Shown here one piece after another: positions 61,741 through 64,000 of a DNA stretch of 64,000 nt. The notes under the pieces are model-generated. The model saw only the letters and a program-made list of their open reading frames with translations. It did not search any database and was not told where the DNA came from. The DNA comes from Agelaius tricolor. Its lineage: Eukaryota; Chordata; Aves; Passeriformes; Icteridae. The stretch is from contig JALJCS010000004.1 in assembly GCA_023055355.1 (NCBI GenBank), positions 28,858,744-28,922,743 of the forward strand, written 5' to 3'. The number at the start of each line of letters is the position of its first letter. Position 1 is the stretch's first letter. A program made the position numbers and the translations under genes.

Positions 61741-64000
61741 GTTTAATGGAAAAATAAATCATGCTGAGGAAAGGACAATATAGTTCCATACTTTTTCATT
61801 TGTTTTCTTGAAAGAAGCAGACATTTTGTGAAGAAAAAATTGAGGAAAAATGAGAAAACAGAAAACGGAAGAGGCATGGCTGGCATTGATTTAGAAAACT
61901 GGAAAGGTTTACCAAGGAACACGACCAAGGTGAAAACAGAAAATAAACTCAAATGTCCTCTTCCACTTGACCAGTTTGCAGTATCTGAAAGGAGGGAGGG
62001 AATGGAAGGGTTCTTCTTTTGGGCTGAAGAACCTTGACCGGAAAAAAGTGTAACAAAGAGGAAATAAAGAATAATTGACAAATGAACAAACAACAAAAAA
62101 TGAAAAGGAAAAACAACATTTAAAGTGGTAGAAGAGTTTAAAAGAAAGGACAAGAACAGAGTAATACTTCTGACTTTTGAGTCCACAGAGTAGATATACA
62201 ACTGCTGCTATACAACATTCTTGTTTGTACCAATCACTAAAGGAAGAGGTGGGAAAATTACCCCAAGTTATTTATCAACAAAAATACATGCAGAATTAAA
62301 TTTATAGTGTTTGAGTTCTTGTGAAAGGAAGTATATGAGTCATATTACCAGGGCATCTGGAAGAATTTAACAGAAAATTATCAGCAGGGTGTGTGTGGTA
62401 ACCCCTTGTGTAACTCAGGAGCTTTCTAGGGGAGCTGAAAGTGTATAAACCAAAGAAAAATATGGATTTACAAGTCACTCAGCTGGGATTGGAGTCTTTG
62501 AAAGTACTTGAGCCATTTTCTGAAATAAGGTTTTGTTTTCTGAAAAATTGTGTTTTCCTTAATCAAGACTTCATAAAATAAATGGTTTGTGCAGCTCTTT
62601 CGCCCGTTTAGATAATTTACACCATTAGCTAGTGCAATAAGAAAAACTACAGTAAACATAGATAGCATCTTTTACATCGCTGCTTAAGGTCATCCTCTCA
62701 ATGACTAAAAATTACCACTCTCTAATTATAGGTCTTTATTCTTCATAAATTTAGCAGCAGCATAGCATCTAGATGTAGATATAAATCCTTCTTTCAGTCA
62801 GATAGAAAACAATTTCAAATATAATTTTTATCATAACCCATTTATCCTTTTGTAATTTTTACATGGAAGAAAATGAATAATCATTAGTAATAAGGATCCT
62901 ACATCACTGTAAGCTTGGAAATGCATAAATATTCTATGGCAATATGAAATCTCAACTGTGATTATAAAATGTAACAAAGACAGATGTGCAGGATTAGTTC
63001 CTCATAAAATTTAATTAATTTTAGTTGAGATAGTCATTAAATAAGTGTTCTGATTTTATGATTTCCTTTTACATTGGGAAAAATAAAGACTTGCACACAA
63101 TTTGCTATTTATTTTTGGTAAAAGTGAGTAGTTTTCAAATCAGGCCTCAATATTGATATCGTAAGACCAAGAGTAGTGACACAATTTTGTTTGGGTTTTG
63201 ACAGTGCTGTTACATGAATCTTGAGGAAATACAGAATTATCCTGCTGATAACAAACAAGTTACTTAGAAAGTTTTTTTGCACCAAGGGACAGATTGGATT
63301 AAATAACCCACATTTTTAATTCCAGTCTTCAGAAGCCTACCGAAACCCAGAATTTAAAGGTGAATTATCAAACTTTCCTTCCTGCATGAATTATGAGGAA
63401 AGGTCATATCTCACACAAACAGTTGTCACTGATTATGTAATCAGGATGATAATGATTTTCACCATTTTAATCACAAGATTTCTAGGGCAGGAAAAAACAT
63501 ACAGGTATCAGTTCAGTAATCCTAAAGTAAATCCTAAACAGACCCATTCAAACACTGAATTCCAGGTTGTTTTGTCCAGATATTTACTGTATCTTTTCAG
63601 TAGTTAGGTAATCTTCCCAAATATTTCTGATCATTACCTTAGCTGACCAGCCATGTATGTAATCAGCTGACGACCATACATGTACTTATTCCTTTTTACA
63701 CCAAAAGAGAGCTTTATGTCTTATTTAGATAAAATTTTTCTTGTTGCATAAAAACAGTATTCAAAGTTCCCAGACATAACACCAAGGTTTGAAATGAAAA
63801 CAGAAAACTGTATTTTCAAATATTACCTTTCTGTAGCAAGAGACCTGCAGTTTGTTTTCTCATCTCATATTCTTCAAGTCCACCCAGGGAATAGCTTGCA
63901 CTACCATGCCAGGGATGCATAATGTACAGAAATCTACAAAGCTGCTGCTTTGATCTTTCAAAAGTCATTAGCATCCATATCTCTCTAGATCTGGCTTAGA
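61741..64000. other. AT- and purine-rich unique sequence
   Basis: The first 450 bp are purine-rich on this strand, which produces a 152-codon minus-strand Phe/Leu/Ser-rich frame (61743-62201) by composition. No recognised gene, RNA or repeat family follows to the window end. Confidence 0.5.

Noticed and set aside
61743..62201. 152-codon minus-strand frame rich in Phe, Leu and Ser
   Set aside because: The plus strand is purine-rich, so its complement has few stops. No domain or splice support.
63280..63360. GGGACAGATTGGATTAAATAAC resembling a CR1 3' end
   Set aside because: The match is short, and the expected following CCTTCCAAC and tail motifs are missing.
1..64000. CRISPR arrays, bacterial operons, rRNA and tRNA genes
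   Set aside because: No spaced repeats, tRNA box sequences or rRNA-like conserved segments were found. Composition and repeats are vertebrate.

Overview
The window looks like AT-rich, gene-poor nuclear DNA from a bird. The evidence is several CR1 LINE fragments with avian-type 3' ends (degenerate ATTCTATGATTCTAT tails), LTRs resembling a widespread avian ERVL-type family, and a nuclear copy of mitochondrial ATP6 that reads as a bird-like protein when TGA is taken as Trp. Crocodilians also carry CR1, so bird is the best reading rather than a proof. Nothing prokaryotic (operons, Shine-Dalgarno sites, CRISPR, IS elements) is present. No complete protein-coding gene could be recognised.

Layout. 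About 0.9-1.6 kb holds minus-strand blocks that look like exons with short introns, followed at 2.02-2.52 kb by a broken LTR whose purine-rich segment has become a long hexanucleotide array. A CR1 fragment (2.6-2.83 kb), a minus-strand ORF with a hydrophobic stretch (3.49-3.86 kb), a T- and G-poor A/C tract (3.9-4.06 kb) and a second, unrelated GC-rich LTR (4.44-4.9 kb) follow. From 5 to 34.9 kb the sequence is mostly unique AT-rich DNA. It is interrupted by an ERVL-like LTR plus leader and primer-binding-site-like sequence (10.93-11.53 kb), CR1 3' ends (15.7, 18.1 and 28.4 kb), the ATP6 NUMT (18.87-19.09 kb) and a GC-richer unclassified block (24.8-25.3 kb). From 34.9 to 55.7 kb there are four larger CR1 pieces: an internal ORF2 fragment, a 1.3-kb minus-strand copy that has lost the reverse transcriptase FADD box, and two plus-strand 3' ends. 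The last 8 kb is AT- or purine-rich with a second GGAGAA array at 61.67 kb.

Function. The window is best read as intergenic sequence or a very large intron with dead mobile elements. Three short plus-strand segments (6.90, 16.12 and 34.74 kb) have good splice-site context, and the last two can be joined in frame to a stop. They are possible exons of an unidentified gene, but decoy exons are common in DNA like this. CR1, LTR and NUMT assignments rest on remembered family consensus features, not on a database search.
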